DNA from: Curtobacterium sp. MCLR17_032
Lineage (GTDB): Bacteria > Actinomycetota > Actinomycetes > Actinomycetales > Microbacteriaceae
Length of the DNA: 64,000 nucleotides
Direction of reading: 5' to 3'
Assembly (NCBI RefSeq): GCF_003234795.2
Contig: NZ_CP126268.1
Coordinates: forward strand, 2,232,001-2,296,000
Shown here: positions 1 to 8,596 of the stretch, in pieces
Position numbering within the stretch: position 1 is the first letter of the stretch
Layout: every line of letters begins with the position of its first letter
Translations under genes and position numbers: made by a program
The notes under the pieces: model-generated
Seen by the model: only the letters and a program-made list of their open reading frames with translations
What the model was told of the DNA's origin: nothing
The model's database searches: none

Positions 1-333
1 CCCGCAGGCGAAGACGAGGTGCTCGTGCTCGGCGAGCGAGCGGGCGATGGTCTGCCGGAAGGGGGTGCCCGCGGGCGTCGGGACGACGAGGGTCGAGGAG
101 CCGTCGGACCGCAGGATCGAGGACAGCGCCTCGGCCCACGGTTCGGGCTTCATGACCATGCCGGCGCCGCCGCCGTACGGGGTGTCGTCGACGGTGCGGT
201 GGCGGTCGGTCGTCCACGAGCGCAGGTCGTGCACGTGCAGGTCGAGCAGCCCGCCCTGCCGTGCCTTGCCGAGCAGGGAGACGTCGAGCACCCCGAAGAA
301 CTCCGGGAAGATCGTGACGATGTCGATCCGCAC
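1..333 (-). CDS. trmD: tRNA (guanine-N1)-methyltransferase TrmD, N-terminal part only
   Basis: Makes m1G37 in tRNAs, using SAM, and so prevents frameshifting. The visible N-terminus starts [12 protein letters not shown] and carries the SPOUT-family segment [18 protein letters not shown], both typical of TrmD. The start is a GTG at 331-333, three bases after the rimM stop, so the two are co-transcribed and probably coupled. The remaining two thirds, including the SAM-binding knot, lie beyond the left edge of the window. Identification is secure; only the length cannot be judged. Confidence 0.93.
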   Translation of the reverse strand, partial: MRIDIVTIFPEFFGVLDVSLLGKARQGGLLDLHVHDLRSWTTDRHRTVDDTPYGGGAGMVMKPEPWAEALSSILRSDGSSTLVVPTPAGTPFRQTIARSLAEHEHLVFACG

Positions 334-336
334 GGA

Positions 337-975
337 TCAGTCCTCGGAGTCGGGAGCCGACGTGTCGGATGCCGACGACTCGGCAGCCGGCGACTCGGCA
401 GCCGACGACTCGTCAGCCGACGTGTCGGGAGCCGGCGTGAACGTCTCGGGACGGCTCATGTCCTCGGGGTCCTCGAACAGCCCCGTCGGCGGCGTCACCG
501 TGACGGTGCCGGCCTCCAGGTCGACCGAGGGGACGATCGCCGCGACGAACGGCACGAGGACCTCGCCGCGGGACTCGGTGTCGACCGCGAGCAGGTCCTG
601 GGCCGGCATGTGGTCGACCCGGGCGACGGTGCCGACCTGCACGCCGTCGCGGAGGACCGTCAGGCCGACCAGCTGGTGGTCGTACCAGGCGTCGTCCTCG
701 CCGGTCTCTTCCTCGGTGTCCTGTTCGACCCAGAGGATGGCGCGTGCGAGGGTCTCGGCGGCGCTCCGGTCGGCGATGCCCTCGAAGAAGGCGACCGGGT
801 GGGAGTTGTACCAGCGCAGCTCGTCGAGTGCGATGGTCTTCCCCGACCAGGGAGAGTCGTCGGGGACCTGGAGCGTGAAGACCGCTCCTGGCGTGAACCG
901 ACGATCCGGGTCGTCGGTGTAGAGCTCGAGCTTGATGCCGCCCTTGAGCCCGTGCGCCTTCGTGATGCGACCCAC
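337..975 (-). CDS. rimM: 16S rRNA processing protein RimM with repetitive acidic tail
   Basis: RimM binds ribosomal protein S19 and helps mature the 3' domain of the 30S subunit. The N-terminal GRITKAHGLKGGIKLELYTD and the central PRC-barrel are clear. The product is 212 residues against roughly 165-180 for the family. The excess is a C-terminal tail of about 30 residues made of five-residue repeats (SADES, SAAES, PAAES, SASDT, SAPDS). I take the GTG at 975 as start; the frame stays open upstream, reading TTQLRV, which resembles usual RimM N-termini, so a few more residues are possible. It lies between khpA and trmD in the ribosome operon. Confidence 0.93.
   Translation of the reverse strand: MGRITKAHGLKGGIKLELYTDDPDRRFTPGAVFTLQVPDDSPWSGKTIALDELRWYNSHPVAFFEGIADRSAAETLARAILWVEQDTEEETGEDDAWYDHQLVGLTVLRDGVQVGTVARVDHMPAQDLLAVDTESRGEVLVPFVAAIVPSVDLEAGTVTVTPPTGLFEDPEDMSRPETFTPAPDTSADESSAAESPAAESSASDTSAPDSED
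346..420 (-). repeat. Fifteen-base in-frame tandem repeats in the rimM 3' end
   Basis: About five degenerate copies of a 15-bp unit encode the pentads SADES/SAAES/PAAES/SASDT/SAPDS at the RimM C-terminus. The period is a multiple of three, so copy-number change keeps the frame. Confidence 0.8.
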
Positions 976-994
976 CCGGAGTTGGGTCGTCTCC

Positions 995-1231
995 CTAGGA
1001 ATCGCTGTCCACCACGTCGACCCGCACGCGCTTGCCGTCGGCCAGGGCCGTGACGAGCGTGCGGAGCGCCTTCGCGGTGCGACCGGCGCGACCGATCACG
1101 CGGCCGAGGTCCTCGGGGTGCACACGCACCTCGAGGACCTCGCCCCGCGGGGAGGTGGAGCTGGCGACGCGCACGTCGTCAGGGTGATCGACGATCCCCT
1201 TGACGAGGTGCGTCAGCGCGGATTCGAGCAA
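995..1231 (-). CDS. khpA: KH-domain RNA-binding protein KhpA
   Basis: A 78-residue single KH domain protein. The signature GRVIGRAGRTAKALR (about residues 42-56) is the GxxG RNA-binding loop. In Gram-positive bacteria KhpA works with KhpB/Jag in RNA binding and cell-division control; in actinobacteria it sits between rpsP and rimM, exactly as here. The start is a TTG at 1229-1231, one to three bases after the rpsP stop, so translation is probably coupled. Confidence 0.92.
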   Translation of the reverse strand: MLESALTHLVKGIVDHPDDVRVASSTSPRGEVLEVRVHPEDLGRVIGRAGRTAKALRTLVTALADGKRVRVDVVDSDS

Positions 1232-1234
1232 GGA

Positions 1235-1645
1235 CTACGCCTCGGTCGTCTCGTCGGCGGTCTCGGCTGCGGCCGGAGCGGCGGGGGCCGTCTTCTCCGA
1301 CTTGGGCTTGAGGACGGCCTTCTTGGAGCTGTCGACCGTGAAGGCCGGCTTCGGCTCGCGGACCTGGACCTTGGACGCGGTGTCCTTCTCGCCCTTGAAC
1401 TTGGCCCAGTCACCGGTCAGCTTGAGGAGTGCGGCGACCTGCTCGGTCGGCTGCGCACCGACGCTGAGCCAGTACTGCGCACGCTCAGACTGCACCTCGA
1501 TGAACGAGGGCTCCTCGGTGGGGTGGTACTTGCCGATCTCCTCGATGACACGACCATCGCGCTTGGTGCGCGAGTCGGCGACGACGATGCGGTAGTAGGG
1601 CGCTCGGATCTTGCCGAGGCGCTTGAGACGGATCTTGACAGCCAC
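1235..1645 (-). CDS. rpsP: 30S ribosomal protein S16
   Basis: Structural 30S protein. The first 80 or so residues ([20 protein letters not shown], then KYHPTEEP) are canonical S16. At 136 residues it is longer than the roughly 80-90 residue minimal form because of a Lys/Ala/Glu-rich C-terminal extension ([22 protein letters not shown] region), common in actinobacteria. GTG at 1643-1645 gives the standard N-terminus VAVKIR. It is the first gene of the rpsP-khpA-rimM-trmD operon. The 184 bp upstream (1646-1829) hold no gene, only its leader; I could not place a confident promoter. Confidence 0.96.
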   Translation of the reverse strand: MAVKIRLKRLGKIRAPYYRIVVADSRTKRDGRVIEEIGKYHPTEEPSFIEVQSERAQYWLSVGAQPTEQVAALLKLTGDWAKFKGEKDTASKVQVREPKPAFTVDSSKKAVLKPKSEKTAPAAPAAAETADETTEA

Positions 1646-1829
1646 AATGACTCCTGTTGCGTACGTGTTGTGGTTGAACCGGAACCGCGGGCGTGGGGGC
1701 ACACACGGTGGAAGCTCGATGAGATCGCGATCCGCTGGATAGAGGGTCGAGCGGACACGATTCGACCGTTCATTCTTGCAGATTCCGGAGCGGGAAGCGA
1801 GCCACGTCCCGCGGCGCGTCGGCGGCGCC

Positions 1830-3944
1830 CTACGGTGCCAGGCGTCGGACGGCCTCCAGGGCCTCGCTCGTCGCCCGGACGGCGTCGACACTGCGGGCGT
1901 CCCGGGCGCCGCCGACGACCGCGTACGGCACGTCTGCGGACTGGAGGCCCGTGGTCAACTCGTCCCGCGCCTCCTGTCCGGCACAGACCACGACGACGTC
2001 GGCCGGCACGGCGACCTCGTCCCCGGACTCGTCGCGGATCCAGAGGCGACCCGGCTCGATCCGCAGGTACTCCTGCACATCGCCGACCATCCGGACCCCG
2101 GCGTCCCGGAGCCGGCCGAGCGCGACCCACCGCGAGGTGAGGCCGATCCCCTGCCCGAACTTGCCCGACCGGCGGAGGACCGTGACCTGGTGCCCGGGCC
2201 GGACCGTGCGCTGCGCGGTCGGCTGGCGCTGCGGCAGGTCCCCGACGAGCTCGTCGGACACCGGCACCTGCCACCGCGCGCCGAACTCGGCGGCACGTAC
2301 GGCCTCGTCCGGCGACTCGGTGAGGAACGCGGCGGTGTCGACGCCGATCCCGCCGCCGCCGATGACCGCCACCGTGCCGTCGGGCACACCGTCGCGGAGG
2401 GCCTGCTCGTACGTGAGCACGTGCGGCAGGTCCACCCCGGGGACGTCGACCACGCGCGGGGTCACCCCGGACGCGAGCACCACGGCGTCGCTGTCACGGA
2501 GGTCGGCGAGGGTGGCGGCACGCCCCAGGTGGACGGTCGCACCGCGCTCCGCGAGTTCCGCGCGGGCTGCCTGCACGGGGCCGGCGTAGTCCTCCTTCCC
2601 GGGGATCTCGGCGGCGAGGCCGAACTGCCCGCCGAGCACGTCCGAGGCCTCCCAGAGCCGGACGTCGTGCCCACGTCGGGCGGCGTCGACCGCTGCGGCG
2701 AGACCGGCCGGTCCCCCGCCGACGACGTCCACGCGTTTCGGGGCCGCCGTCGGACGGAGCGGGAACCGCACCTCGCGGGCGGCGCGCGGGTTGACGAGGC
2801 ACGACACCGGCGCACCGACCACGGACCGGTCGAGGCAGGCCTGGTTGCAGCCGATGCACGTGTTCACCAGGTCGAAGCGGCCGGCCAGGGAGCGCTCGAT
2901 GAGCTCCGCGTCCGCCAGGAACGGTCGTGCCAGCGCAACCGCGTCGATCCGGCCGTCGGCGAGGACCGCTTCGCCGTCGCGCAGGTCCGTCATCCGGTTC
3001 GACGCGATCACGCGCACGTCCGGGTGGTCGGAGGCCCGGACCACGTCGGCGATCCGGCTCGCCTGCTCGATCCACGCGCCGTGTGGCACGGACGCCTGGA
3101 TCGTCGGGGTCCGGGACTCGTGCCAGCCGATGCCGACCGAGATCGCGTCGAGGCCGAGCGGCAGCAGTTCGCGCACCAGGGCGTCGACGTCCGCGTCCGT
3201 GGAGGACCCGGGCATCAGGTCGGCGCCGGAGAGCCGGATCGTGACGGCCAGCTCGGGGACGGCGGCGCGGACGACGCGGACGACCTCGACCGCGAAGCGA
3301 CGGCGGCGCTCGGGGCTCCCGCCCCACTCGTCGTCGCGCAGGTTCGTCAGCGGCGACTGGAACTGGTTCACGAGGTACCCCTCGGACGCCATGATCTCCA
3401 CACCGTCGAAGCCGATCGCCGCGGCCGTGCGGGCAGCCGTGGCGAAGTCCTCGATCGTCCGGCGGACCTCGTCGGCGGTGAGTTCCTCGGGCAGCACCCC
3501 GCGCGTGGCCGCCCAGGGCAGCGCCGAGGGGGCCACTGCCCGCTGCGGTCGGCCGTCGCGGTCGGTCAGTCCCCCGACGAGTGCGTACCGGCCCGCGTGG
3601 AACAGCTGCGCCAGGACCGTACCGCCCTCGTCGTGCACCGCGGCGACCGCGCGGCGGAACCGTTCGTCGGCACCCCCGACACCGAACACCGCGAAGTCCG
3701 GGCCGCCGCGGGCCTCGTCGCTCACCGCGATGCCGCCGGTGATGATGCACGCGACACCGCCGGCAGCGCGCTCCCGGTAGAACTCGGCCATCGCGACACC
3801 GCTGTCGTCCAGGACCTCGAGCCCGGTGTGCATCGACCCCATCACCACCCGGTTCGACAGGCGCAGGGGGCCGAGCGTCCAGGGCGAGGCCACGGTACGG
3901 AGCTCGGCGGGCACGTCGGCAACGGGCGGAACGACAGCGGTCAC
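1830..3944 (-). CDS. Old Yellow Enzyme family NADH:flavin oxidoreductase / 2,4-dienoyl-CoA reductase-like
   Basis: A 704-residue enzyme with the FadH layout. An N-terminal FMN-binding TIM barrel ([20 protein letters not shown]) is followed by a 4Fe-4S motif ([20 protein letters not shown], near residue 340). The C-terminal half has FAD and NAD(P) dinucleotide folds ([30 protein letters not shown]). FadH reduces unsaturated fatty acyl-CoAs; related enzymes reduce other enones, so the substrate is open. The GTG start lies 7 nt below a TAGTGT box (3952-3957), suggesting a leaderless mRNA. The gene is divergent from the YbdK-like gene and is not part of the flanking ribosomal operon. Confidence 0.88.
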   Translation of the reverse strand: MTAVVPPVADVPAELRTVASPWTLGPLRLSNRVVMGSMHTGLEVLDDSGVAMAEFYRERAAGGVACIITGGIAVSDEARGGPDFAVFGVGGADERFRRAVAAVHDEGGTVLAQLFHAGRYALVGGLTDRDGRPQRAVAPSALPWAATRGVLPEELTADEVRRTIEDFATAARTAAAIGFDGVEIMASEGYLVNQFQSPLTNLRDDEWGGSPERRRRFAVEVVRVVRAAVPELAVTIRLSGADLMPGSSTDADVDALVRELLPLGLDAISVGIGWHESRTPTIQASVPHGAWIEQASRIADVVRASDHPDVRVIASNRMTDLRDGEAVLADGRIDAVALARPFLADAELIERSLAGRFDLVNTCIGCNQACLDRSVVGAPVSCLVNPRAAREVRFPLRPTAAPKRVDVVGGGPAGLAAAVDAARRGHDVRLWEASDVLGGQFGLAAEIPGKEDYAGPVQAARAELAERGATVHLGRAATLADLRDSDAVVLASGVTPRVVDVPGVDLPHVLTYEQALRDGVPDGTVAVIGGGGIGVDTAAFLTESPDEAVRAAEFGARWQVPVSDELVGDLPQRQPTAQRTVRPGHQVTVLRRSGKFGQGIGLTSRWVALGRLRDAGVRMVGDVQEYLRIEPGRLWIRDESGDEVAVPADVVVVCAGQEARDELTTGLQSADVPYAVVGGARDARSVDAVRATSEALEAVRRLAP

Positions 3945-4038
3945 GCAACGAACACTAGGCGAACGTGCCCGCTCGGCGGCAGAGCGGACACGCCGGACTC
4001 TCCGTCGTTCCGGTGGGACGGACGGGCAGGATGGCCCC

Positions 4039-5169
4039 ATGGACATCCGGTTCTCCGAATCCGCTCCGTCGACGATCGGCGTCGAGTGGGAGCTGCCCCT
4101 CGTCGACCGCGCGACGGGTGACCTCACGCCCCGGGCCCCGGCGGTCCTCGCCGCCGTCCGCGAACGCCTGGACGATCCGGACCGGGTGACCGAGGAACTG
4201 CTCACCAACACGGTCGAGGTCGTCACCGGCGTCCACGACACCGTCGGCGGCGCCACCCGGGAGCTGTCCGGGATCATCGGCGAGGTCATCGACGCCGCCG
4301 AGCCCCTCGACGCGCAGGTGATGTGCTCCGGCACGCACCCGTTCGCGCAGTGGGACCAGCAGGAGATCACGCCCGACAGCGAGCACTACACGACCCTCAT
4401 CGACCGCACCCGCTGGTGGGGCCGGCAGATGCTCATCTGGGGCGTGCACGTGCACGTCGGCATCGACGACCGCGACAAGGCCGTCCCGATCATGAACGCG
4501 ATGCTCGGCTACGTCCCACATCTGCAGGCGTTCACGGCCTCGAGCCCGTTCTGGGCGGGCACCGACACGGGCTACGCCTCGAACCGGGCACTGATGTTCC
4601 AGCAGCTCCCGACCGGTGGACTCCCGCCGCAGCTCGGTGCGTGGGCGAACTTCGAGGAGGTCGTCGGCGACCTCGTGCACACCGGCGTCATCGACGGCGT
4701 GAAGGACCTGCGCTGGGACATCCGCCCCTCGCCGGGCTGGGGCACGATCGAGAACCGCGTGTCCGACGGCATCTCGACCCTGCACGAGGTGGGTGCGGTC
4801 ACCGCGCTGGTGCAGTGCCTGGTCACCGAGAGCTCGGACCGGATCGACGCCGGCGAGACCCTGCAGGCGATGCAGCCGTGGTTCGTCCGCGAGAACAAGT
4901 GGCGAGCCGCCCGGTACGGCATGGACGCCGAGATCATCACGAACATCGCCGGGGACGAGCGACTGGTCACGGACGAGGTGCACGACCTGGTGTCGCGCCT
5001 CGACCCGGTCGCGGAACGACTCGGTTGCCAGGAGGAACTGCACCACCTCGACACGATGATCGAACGGGGCGCCTCGTACCAGCGGCAGCTCGCGGTCGCG
5101 CAGGAGAACGGCGGCGACCTCCGCGCGGTCGTGCAGCACCTGGTCGGCGAGCTCCGCGACTCGCTCTGA
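4039..5169 (+). CDS. YbdK-type carboxylate-amine ligase (glutamate-cysteine ligase family 2)
   Basis: A 376-residue protein of the GCS2 family, ATP-dependent ligases that join glutamate to an amine such as cysteine. Recognisable segments are TIGVEWELPLVD at the N-terminus, WGVHVHVGIDDRDKAVPIMN in the middle (metal/ATP region) and ENKWRAARYGMDAEI near residue 275. Whether it makes gamma-glutamylcysteine, an ergothioneine precursor or something else cannot be told. ATG at 4039 follows a CAGGAT box by 6 nt, so it may be leaderless. It is inserted between ffh and the rpsP operon and ends before a large hairpin. Confidence 0.87.
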   Translation: MDIRFSESAPSTIGVEWELPLVDRATGDLTPRAPAVLAAVRERLDDPDRVTEELLTNTVEVVTGVHDTVGGATRELSGIIGEVIDAAEPLDAQVMCSGTHPFAQWDQQEITPDSEHYTTLIDRTRWWGRQMLIWGVHVHVGIDDRDKAVPIMNAMLGYVPHLQAFTASSPFWAGTDTGYASNRALMFQQLPTGGLPPQLGAWANFEEVVGDLVHTGVIDGVKDLRWDIRPSPGWGTIENRVSDGISTLHEVGAVTALVQCLVTESSDRIDAGETLQAMQPWFVRENKWRAARYGMDAEIITNIAGDERLVTDEVHDLVSRLDPVAERLGCQEELHHLDTMIERGASYQRQLAVAQENGGDLRAVVQHLVGELRDSL

Positions 5170-5207
5170 GCACGCGCCCCACAGGGGATGGTCGCGACGC
5201 GACCACG

Positions 5208-5255
5208 GACGGACGGGAGGCCCGGTACCAGCTGGTACCGGGCCTCCAGTCCGTC
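5208..5255. terminator. Large hairpin between convergent ybdK-like gene and ffh
   Basis: An inverted repeat of about 24 bp per arm with one mismatch, centred on CAGCTG and containing GACGGGAGGCCCGGTACC. There is no T-tract. The position between two convergent genes fits a bidirectional terminator. It is almost identical to the palindrome at 10780-10833. Confidence 0.75.
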
Positions 5256-5301
5256 GGGCGCTGACGTACGCAGTCAGCGTCAGGCGGTCAGCGTCACATG
5301 G

Positions 5302-6855
5302 TCAGCGACCGAGGAACTTCTGCAACGACGCGAGTTCTTCCTCGGACGGCGCGCCGCCGTTCTTCCCGGACCCCATGCCGAGCCCGAGGCCCGCACCCTT
5401 CGGCGCCTGCTGCGGAGCCGGAGCGGCACCGGAGGCGAGCGCCGCGCGCTTCGCCGGGTTGCCGACCTTCTTCTTCTTGCCCTGCGGCTGCTGCTTCTTG
5501 CCGCCGTGCATGCCCGGGATCGGCCCCATGCCCGGCATCTGCGGGACACCGCCGCGGGCGACGGTCTTCATCATCTTCGCGGCCTGCTCGAACCGGTTGA
5601 CCAGGGCGTTCACCTCGGTCACCGTCGAGCCGGCACCGCGGGCGATGCGCAGGCGGCGCGAGCCGTTGAGGAGCTTGGGCAGTTCGCGCTCCTGCGGCGT
5701 CATCGACTGGATGATCGCCTCGGTGCGGACGATCTCGCGCTCGTCGAAGTTGTCGAGCGCTTCCCGCATGCCCTTCGCGCCGGGGAGCATGCCGAGCATG
5801 CCCTTGATGGACCCGGCCTTCCGGAGCTGCTGCATCTGCTGCAGGAAGTCGTTCAGGGTGAAGTTGTCGGTCGCGATCTTCTCGGCGACCTTGCGGGCCT
5901 CGTCCTCGTCGAAGGCGCCCTGTGCCTGCTCGATGAGCGACAGGATGTCGCCGAGGTCGAGGATGCGGCTCGCCATGCGGTCCGGGTGGAACGGCTCGAA
6001 GTCGTCGAGCCCTTCACCGGTCGAGGCGAACATGATCGGGCGTCCGGTGATCGAGGCGACCGACAGGGCCGCGCCACCGCGGGCGTCACCGTCGAGCTTG
6101 GACAGGACGACGCCGGTGAAGTCGACGCCCTCCTGGAAGGCACGAGCGGTCGTGACGGCGTCCTGACCGATCATCGCGTCGATGACGAACAGGACCTCGT
6201 CCGGGTCGACTGCCTTGCGGATGTTCGCGGCCTGCTTCATCAGCTCGGCGTCCACACCCAGGCGGCCGGCGGTGTCCACGATCACGGTGTCGTACTGCTG
6301 GTCGACCGCGGCCTTGATGGCGTTCTTCGCGACCTTGACCGGGTCACCGACGCCGTTGCCGGGCTCCGGGGCGAAGACGTGCACGCCGGCCTGCTCGCCG
6401 ACGACCTGCAGCTGCTGGACTGCGTTCGGACGCTGGAGGTCCGCCGCGACGAGCATCGGGGTGTGGCCGTCCTTCTTGAGCCACTTGCCGAGCTTGCCCG
6501 CCAGCGTCGTCTTGCCGGCGCCCTGCAGGCCCGCGAGCATGATGACCGTCGGCGGCCGCTTCGCGAACTCGAGGCGTCGCTGCTGCCCGCCGAGGATGCC
6601 GACGAGTTCTTCGTTGACGATCTGGACGACCTGCTGCGCCGGGTTCAGCGCCTTGTTGACCTCGTCCGAGAGTGCCCGTTCACGCACCGAGGCGGTGAAG
6701 GACTTCACGACCTCGAGTGCGACGTCCGCGTCGAGCAGTGCCCGCCGGATCTCGCGGACGGTGCCGTCCACGTCGGACGGGGTCAGCCGTCCCTTGCTCC
6801 GCAGGTTGCGGAAGGTCTCGGTGAGCCGATCGGAGAGTGAACCGAATTGCGCCAT
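5302..6855 (-). CDS. ffh: Signal recognition particle protein Ffh (SRP54)
   Basis: GTPase that binds SRP RNA and signal sequences and delivers ribosomes to FtsY for co-translational insertion. It has the N domain, then the G domain with GLQGAGKTT (about residues 109-117), DTAGR and SKLDGD, then the M domain with the methionine-rich run MPGMGPIPGMHGG, and a Lys-rich tail ending SLQKFLGR. Length 517 is normal. The ATG at 6853-6855 is preceded by TAGGAT at 9 nt, so the 5' leader is at most a few bases. In most relatives ffh sits next to ftsY; here four small genes separate them. Confidence 0.97.
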   Translation of the reverse strand: MAQFGSLSDRLTETFRNLRSKGRLTPSDVDGTVREIRRALLDADVALEVVKSFTASVRERALSDEVNKALNPAQQVVQIVNEELVGILGGQQRRLEFAKRPPTVIMLAGLQGAGKTTLAGKLGKWLKKDGHTPMLVAADLQRPNAVQQLQVVGEQAGVHVFAPEPGNGVGDPVKVAKNAIKAAVDQQYDTVIVDTAGRLGVDAELMKQAANIRKAVDPDEVLFVIDAMIGQDAVTTARAFQEGVDFTGVVLSKLDGDARGGAALSVASITGRPIMFASTGEGLDDFEPFHPDRMASRILDLGDILSLIEQAQGAFDEDEARKVAEKIATDNFTLNDFLQQMQQLRKAGSIKGMLGMLPGAKGMREALDNFDEREIVRTEAIIQSMTPQERELPKLLNGSRRLRIARGAGSTVTEVNALVNRFEQAAKMMKTVARGGVPQMPGMGPIPGMHGGKKQQPQGKKKKVGNPAKRAALASGAAPAPQQAPKGAGLGLGMGSGKNGGAPSEEELASLQKFLGR

Positions 6856-6926
6856 GATCCGACCATCCTACCGTCCGTGGCGTGCGGCCCGGGAGGCGCG
6901 GCACCGGCCCGCCCCGCCGGCACGGT

Positions 6927-7889
6927 TCACGCGCGCTCGCGTCGGGACCGCTGCGGCACCCGACGCGCGATCACCAGGGCGGTGAGCGCCATCAGGGTCG
7001 AGCCCACCGCCATGAGGACCGATGCCCCGTCCTCGGCGGCGAAGTACCGGAGCGTGATGGTGCCGGCGAGCGCCCACGGCATCCAGGCGACGGCGAGCGC
7101 CGCGGCAGGGACAGTGTGCCGACCGCGGACGAGTCCGCCGACGGCGACCAGGACGAGCACCCCGACCACGCCGAGGAGGGCCGGTGTGACCCCGGCTCCC
7201 CACCACGATCCGTCGGTGAGCAGGGTCGCCTCGAACGGGTGCCCGGTCGGCAGCTGCAGGCCGACGAAGAGCGCGAGTCCGGCCGTCACGACTCCGAACG
7301 CGCTGCCGAGGGCGCGGCGGTCCCGCGGCGCCCCGGTGTTCGCGACGACGACGAGCGCCGCCACCGTGACGAGCGTGGTCGTCCCCGGTCCGTTCCAGTT
7401 CTCGGTCGCCTGCACCGTGATGCGGGCGACGACGATGCCGAGCACCGCCAGGACACCGGCGAGGTGGGCGAGCATCCGCTGTCGGCCGAGTGCCGCGAGC
7501 GCGCCGAGCAGGATCGGGACCGCGAACAGCACGCCGGGGTTCCGGAACGGTCCGAACGCGGGCAGGTCGGGCCAGGCCGTGCCGGGCGGCGGCCCCCACG
7601 GCACCCACGAGACAGCGAGCAGGTAGACCAGGGCGAACCCGGCGGCGGCTCCGGTGCCGATCGACGCCGCGAGCACCCGGACGTCCCCGGGGACGAGGAC
7701 GTTCACGCGTTCGCGGAGGCCCTGCCACCGCAGTTCGGCGAGCTCGCCGTGCGCCGGTCGGGTGCGGCCCTCACCGTCGGCGACGTCGAGCAGCGTGCCG
7801 AGCATCGCCGGGCCGTGCGTCCGTCGCCACCGCGTCGGGTACCACCCGAGCGCCCGGTCGTAGTCCTGTTCCAGTCTCGTGTTCGTCAC
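6927..7889 (-). CDS. Multi-pass membrane protein encoded with a PadR regulator
   Basis: Predicted 320 residues. The first 80 or so are cytoplasmic and hydrophilic (DYDRALGWYPTRWRRTHG), followed by roughly eight hydrophobic segments. Such proteins are commonly found right after a PadR gene and are probably its regulated partner; no enzymatic motif is visible. The start is taken as the GTG at 7887-7889, preceded by a strong GGGGGGAG ribosome site; it overlaps the padR stop as GTGA, so translation is coupled. Function unknown; a stress-responsive or transport role is only a guess. Confidence 0.75.
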   Translation of the reverse strand: MTNTRLEQDYDRALGWYPTRWRRTHGPAMLGTLLDVADGEGRTRPAHGELAELRWQGLRERVNVLVPGDVRVLAASIGTGAAAGFALVYLLAVSWVPWGPPPGTAWPDLPAFGPFRNPGVLFAVPILLGALAALGRQRMLAHLAGVLAVLGIVVARITVQATENWNGPGTTTLVTVAALVVVANTGAPRDRRALGSAFGVVTAGLALFVGLQLPTGHPFEATLLTDGSWWGAGVTPALLGVVGVLVLVAVGGLVRGRHTVPAAALAVAWMPWALAGTITLRYFAAEDGASVLMAVGSTLMALTALVIARRVPQRSRRERA

Positions 7890-8257
7890 GACGCTCCCCC
7901 CGGTCGGATGTGGATGCTGCGCACTGCTGGACTCGGCCGCCATGCCGTGAGCCGTGCCCGTGCAGCAGCGGCGTTGGCCTCGATGCGGCGGACCTCGGTG
8001 TCGAGGGCGTCGGCTCCGGCGTCGGTGAGTTCGAAGTAACGACGGAGTCGTCCGTCGACCACCTCTTCCCCCGCGCTGGCGACGAGCCCCTGGTCGAGGA
8101 GTCGGTCGAGGACGGCGTAGAGCGTGCCGACCTTGAGTCGGACCCGCCCGTCGGACAGTTCGGCGGCGTCGCCGATGAGGCCGTACCCGTGCTTGCGTCC
8201 CCCGGCCAGGGAGGTCAGCACGAGCAGGGTCGGTTCGCGCATCTCAGCGGTGCTCAT
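7886..8257 (-). CDS. PadR family transcriptional regulator
   Basis: A 123-residue winged-helix repressor. The motif GRKHGYGLIGDAAEL followed by VGTLYAVLDRLLDQGLV is the PadR recognition helix and wing region; the short C-terminal helix (TEVRRIEANAAAARARL) would form the dimer. Family members often bind drugs or phenolics and repress a neighbouring membrane protein. The ATG at 8255-8257 lies 6 nt after TATCTT, so the mRNA is probably leaderless. An inverted repeat occupies the promoter spacer, arguing for autoregulation of the padR-membrane protein pair. Confidence 0.9.
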   Translation of the reverse strand: MSTAEMREPTLLVLTSLAGGRKHGYGLIGDAAELSDGRVRLKVGTLYAVLDRLLDQGLVASAGEEVVDGRLRRYFELTDAGADALDTEVRRIEANAAAARARLTAWRPSPAVRSIHIRPGGAS

Positions 8258-8263
8258 GTGACG

Positions 8264-8292
8264 AAGATACTCTGACCGACAGAGCATGGCAA
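8264..8292 (-). promoter_or_regulatory. padR promoter with operator inside the spacer
   Basis: On the minus strand: -35 TTGCCA (8292-8287), a 17-bp spacer, -10 TATCTT (8269-8264), then 6 nt to ATG. The spacer contains the inverted repeat CTCTG-TCGGT-CAGAG (8284-8270), ending directly against the -10 box. A dimeric repressor there would block RNA polymerase. PadR itself is the obvious candidate; this is inference. Confidence 0.7.
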
Positions 8293-8309
8293 GCGCGGGT
8301 GCACCACAG

Positions 8310-8355
8310 ACGGACGGGAGGCTCCCCACCAGCTGGTGGGGAGCCTCCCGTCGGT
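8310..8355. terminator. Hairpin of the ACGGACGGGAGGC family
   Basis: A near-perfect inverted repeat centred on CACCAGCTGGTG with arms containing GACGGGAGGCTCCCC. It shares its outer arms and CAGCTG centre with the hairpins near 5.2 and 10.8 kb, but the inner arm differs. It lies just past the 3' end of the 55-residue protein gene (read leftwards) and upstream of padR, so it probably terminates that gene. Confidence 0.7.
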
Positions 8356-8369
8356 CGTCGTGCTGCGCG

Positions 8370-8537
8370 TCAGACGCGCGTCCCGCCACCGCGGACGCGG
8401 CGGAGGATCCAGCCGATCACGGCGAGGACGATGAGCACCAGGCCGATGAAGAGCAGGAACTTCAGCGCGGCGCTGACGATCCCGGTCACGAGCAGGACGA
8501 TGCCGATGATGATGGCGATGAGGAGCAGTGCGGGCAT
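8370..8537 (-). CDS. 55-residue hydrophobic membrane protein
   Basis: Begins MPALLLIAIIIGIVLLVTG and ends RRVRGGGTRV: two adjacent transmembrane helices and a short basic tail. AAGGGG 7 nt before the ATG is a good ribosome site, and a terminator hairpin follows, so it looks like a real gene despite its size. It stands between ftsY and padR. Short two-helix proteins of this kind are frequent in actinobacteria but I do not recognise a characterised family. Confidence 0.7.
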   Translation of the reverse strand: MPALLLIAIIIGIVLLVTGIVSAALKFLLFIGLVLIVLAVIGWILRRVRGGGTRV

Positions 8538-8596
8538 GTGTGGACCCCTTCCGATGTACCTGGACGATCCGTGTACTGCCCAGACGGTACCCGGGC

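Noticed and set aside
1776..4121. A 781-codon frame on the + strand opposite the OYE gene
   Set aside because: Composition is antisense-type and no family motifs are seen, whereas the minus strand encodes a clear flavoenzyme.
8264..8537. Toxin-antitoxin pair formed by PadR and the 55-residue hydrophobic protein
   Set aside because: They are separated by a terminator hairpin and do not overlap; PadR instead overlaps the membrane protein gene.
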